This document shows positions 13,179 to 14,226 of a DNA stretch of 14,226 nucleotides, in pieces. The translations under genes were made by a program, and so were the position numbers. Below the pieces are notes generated by a model, which had not been told where the DNA came from, did no database searches, and saw only the letters and a list, made by a program, of their open reading frames with translations. Where the stretch lies: the NCBI GenBank assembly GCA_038144955.1, contig JAYQOT010000058.1, positions 1 to 14,226 of the forward strand. The letters are read 5' to 3'. Within the stretch, counting starts at the first letter, position 1. The number at the start of each line of letters is the position of its first letter. This DNA comes from Ga0077527 sp038144955 (GTDB lineage Bacteria > Pseudomonadota > Gammaproteobacteria > Burkholderiales > SG8-41).

Positions 13179-13715
13179 TCAGCTGCCGATGTGCAGCTGA
13201 TAGCTGGCGCCGTTGGAGAAGGTGCAGGTGCCGGCCCCCTTGTATGGCGTGCTCATCTGGTAATCGCAGCGGGCGAAGGTGCCGCGTGCACCGTAGGCGC
13301 TGGCGATGCCGCGACGTTCATCGTTCGACACGCGGGTGGCTTCGCCCACCAGGGATTCGCCCTGGTAGCTGAACTGGAACTGCCCCTTGCCACTCATCAT
13401 GTTGGTGACCTGGCCGGTCAATACGCCGGTCTGGTTGGCCAGATCGTTGGCGGGGTAGAGCCTGACATTGAGCGTTGCCGGCGCTGGTCCGGTCGGCGAT
13501 ACCACGGTCACGCCCGGTCCGCTCTTTGCACTGACGATCGGTGCGGTCGAGTAGACATAGTGCGGATTGCCGTTGGCGTCGGTGCCGGTCTGCATGACAT
13601 AACAACCTGAAAGCAGCAACGCCGACCCGGCCAGCAATCCGGCCAGGCACAGCCGCTTCCCGTTCATGCCCTGTTGTTCTGCTGCTGTAAACGAGGTTTT
13701 GTTGCCAGTAACCAT
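13179..13715 (-). CDS. Putative outer-membrane or periplasmic lipoprotein of unknown function
   Basis: A 178-residue protein with a lipobox: hydrophobic LCLAGLLAGSALLLSGC ends at Cys38, the expected lipidation site. The mature part has YVMQTGTDANGNPHYVYST, then a Gly/Pro-rich linker (65-80), then a beta-rich domain with VRLYPANDLANQTGVLTGQV (84-103) and a C-terminal region in which Cys150 and Cys164 could form a disulfide. I know similar proteins only as hypotheticals. I start at the ATG at 13715 since GGAGG is 5 bases upstream, a strong ribosome site; this leaves 16 residues before MNGKRLC. The Met at 13667 gives a more standard 22-residue leader but lacks a good site. The frame extends to 13814 without support. 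Confidence 0.8.
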   Translation of the reverse strand: MVTGNKTSFTAAEQQGMNGKRLCLAGLLAGSALLLSGCYVMQTGTDANGNPHYVYSTAPIVSAKSGPGVTVVSPTGPAPATLNVRLYPANDLANQTGVLTGQVTNMMSGKGQFQFSYQGESLVGEATRVSNDERRGIASAYGARGTFARCDYQMSTPYKGAGTCTFSNGASYQLHIGS

Positions 13716-13770
13716 GTTGCCCTCCGTATGTGTTGTGGTGCCACGCGGCGGGCGGATGAAATGCGTGTTC

Positions 13771-13806
13771 GGGTGTGGGATCACCCGCTGCCGTCGCGTG
13801 ACGGCA
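13771..13806 (-). other. Two adjacent small hairpins upstream of the lipoprotein gene
   Basis: GGGTG/CACCC (13771-13775 with 13782-13786, 6-base loop) and TGCCGTC/GACGGCA (13789-13795 with 13800-13806, 4-base loop) lie side by side, 56-91 bases before the lipoprotein start. They could be part of its 5' leader or end the upstream BTAD gene. No T run follows on the minus strand. Confidence 0.3.
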
Positions 13807-13838
13807 TGCATCATCGGGGGAGCAGGGTTGCGGATCGG

Positions 13839-13864
13839 TTACAGGTCGCTTACCGATGGATTAC
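13839..13864. promoter_or_regulatory. Three TTAC motifs phased by 11 bases
   Basis: TTAC occurs at 13839, 13850 and 13861, exactly 11 bases apart, so on one face of the helix. Winged-helix regulators of the OmpR/PhoB class bind direct repeats spaced 10-11 bases. ATCGGT (13834-13839) and ACCGAT (13852-13857) also form an inverted repeat over the same place. It lies 124-149 bases upstream of the lipoprotein gene. The regulator is unknown. Confidence 0.3.
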
Positions 13865-13908
13865 ATTTTAAAAATCATTAAAAATCATGAGGTTGCAATA
13901 ATTAATGT

Positions 13909-14226
13909 TCACCCACGTTGCGTAAGTTCGGCGAATTGTTCGCGCGTTTCCGCAGTCGGGCCGGCCTGTGTCAGCGCGGATATGACCTTGCAGCAACGCT
14001 CAAATGTGGCGACCACGTCTTCGCGTCTCCCGAGCTGGGCATGGCACCACATCAGTTGTCGATACAGTGCCTCGGTCGCGGCATCGGCTTCGATGGCGCG
14101 CTCAAGCCAGTTTATGCATTGATCCAGCAAGCCGGCACGCTGGGCGTGACGGCTGGCCTGCTGCAAGGCGCGGATCAGGCGGTGGCGCAGGCGTTCCCTG
14201 GCAGTGAACATCCACGGTTCGTCGGG
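13909..14226 (-). CDS. C-terminal part of a BTAD (bacterial transcriptional activator domain) protein, partial
   Basis: The minus-strand frame is open from the right edge to the stop at 13909, giving 105 residues of the C-terminus. It begins with PDEPWMFTARERLRHRLIRA, the segment that opens a BTAD repeat unit in SARP- and MalT-like regulators. Helix pairs typical of a tetratricopeptide-like array follow: LLDQCINWLERAIEADAATE, ALYRQLMWCHAQLGRREDVV, and ATFERCCKVISALTQAGPTA. The end, PTAETREQFAEL, matches the usual BTAD close (P-x-ETR). The N-terminus lies outside the window, so the DNA-binding or ATPase domains cannot be seen. It ends 193 bases before the lipoprotein gene on the same strand. 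Confidence 0.8.
   Translation of the reverse strand, partial: PDEPWMFTARERLRHRLIRALQQASRHAQRAGLLDQCINWLERAIEADAATEALYRQLMWCHAQLGRREDVVATFERCCKVISALTQAGPTAETREQFAELTQRG

Noticed and set aside
13871..13890. Tandem AAAATCAT copies as an attachment site
   Set aside because: The repeat is short, AT-rich, and has no integrase or partner copy elsewhere in the window.
1..14226. Insertion sequences, tRNA or rRNA genes, or a prophage segment
   Set aside because: No transposase or integrase motif, terminal inverted repeats, or RNA-gene pattern was seen on reading both strands.

Overview
The window looks like an ordinary, densely packed chromosomal stretch of a GC-rich betaproteobacterium; I cannot name the genus. 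The clues are an IspD-IspF pair, an OmpR/EnvZ pair, and a tsaB-rimI-uracil-DNA glycosylase cluster with ATGA/GTGA stop-start overlaps, together with strongly GC-biased third codon positions. No rRNA, tRNA, insertion sequence, integrase or CRISPR array is visible.

Layout. Positions 1-3888 hold four minus-strand genes: an AMMECR1-domain protein, a BT1-type major facilitator permease, a MESH1-like small alarmone hydrolase, and an enolase-superfamily (mandelate racemase-like) enzyme cut by the left edge. Across a divergent promoter region, positions 3989-5709 run on the plus strand: ispD and ispF (steps 3 and 5 of the MEP isoprenoid pathway), then a stand-alone cyclic-nucleotide-binding-domain protein. 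The last of these overlaps tail to tail with the sensor kinase envZ, which follows ompR on the minus strand (7741-5668). Divergent from ompR is a two-gene plus-strand unit for small exported proteins (8002-8890). The second of these has an unusual five-fold C-x6-C repeat followed by two EF-hands.

After a 348-base AT-rich gap comes an orphan DGQHR-domain gene (9239-10372), the best candidate for something laterally acquired or poorly described. It converges on a RidA-family gene and a small membrane-protein gene (minus strand). Divergent from these is tsaB-rimI-udg (11240-13136), which serves tRNA t6A synthesis, ribosomal or other N-terminal acetylation, and DNA repair. The right end has a minus-strand lipoprotein of unknown function and the C-terminal part of a BTAD-domain regulator that runs off the window.

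Most genes are standard housekeeping families. The points that merit a second look are: the orphan DGQHR protein, the Cys-repeat/EF-hand exported protein next to ompR, the AMMECR1 protein whose usual RGCIG core reads RGRTG, the enolase-superfamily enzyme whose usual KxK reads KxQ, and phased TTAC direct repeats upstream of the lipoprotein. I found no gene cluster that I could defend as a new multi-gene system.
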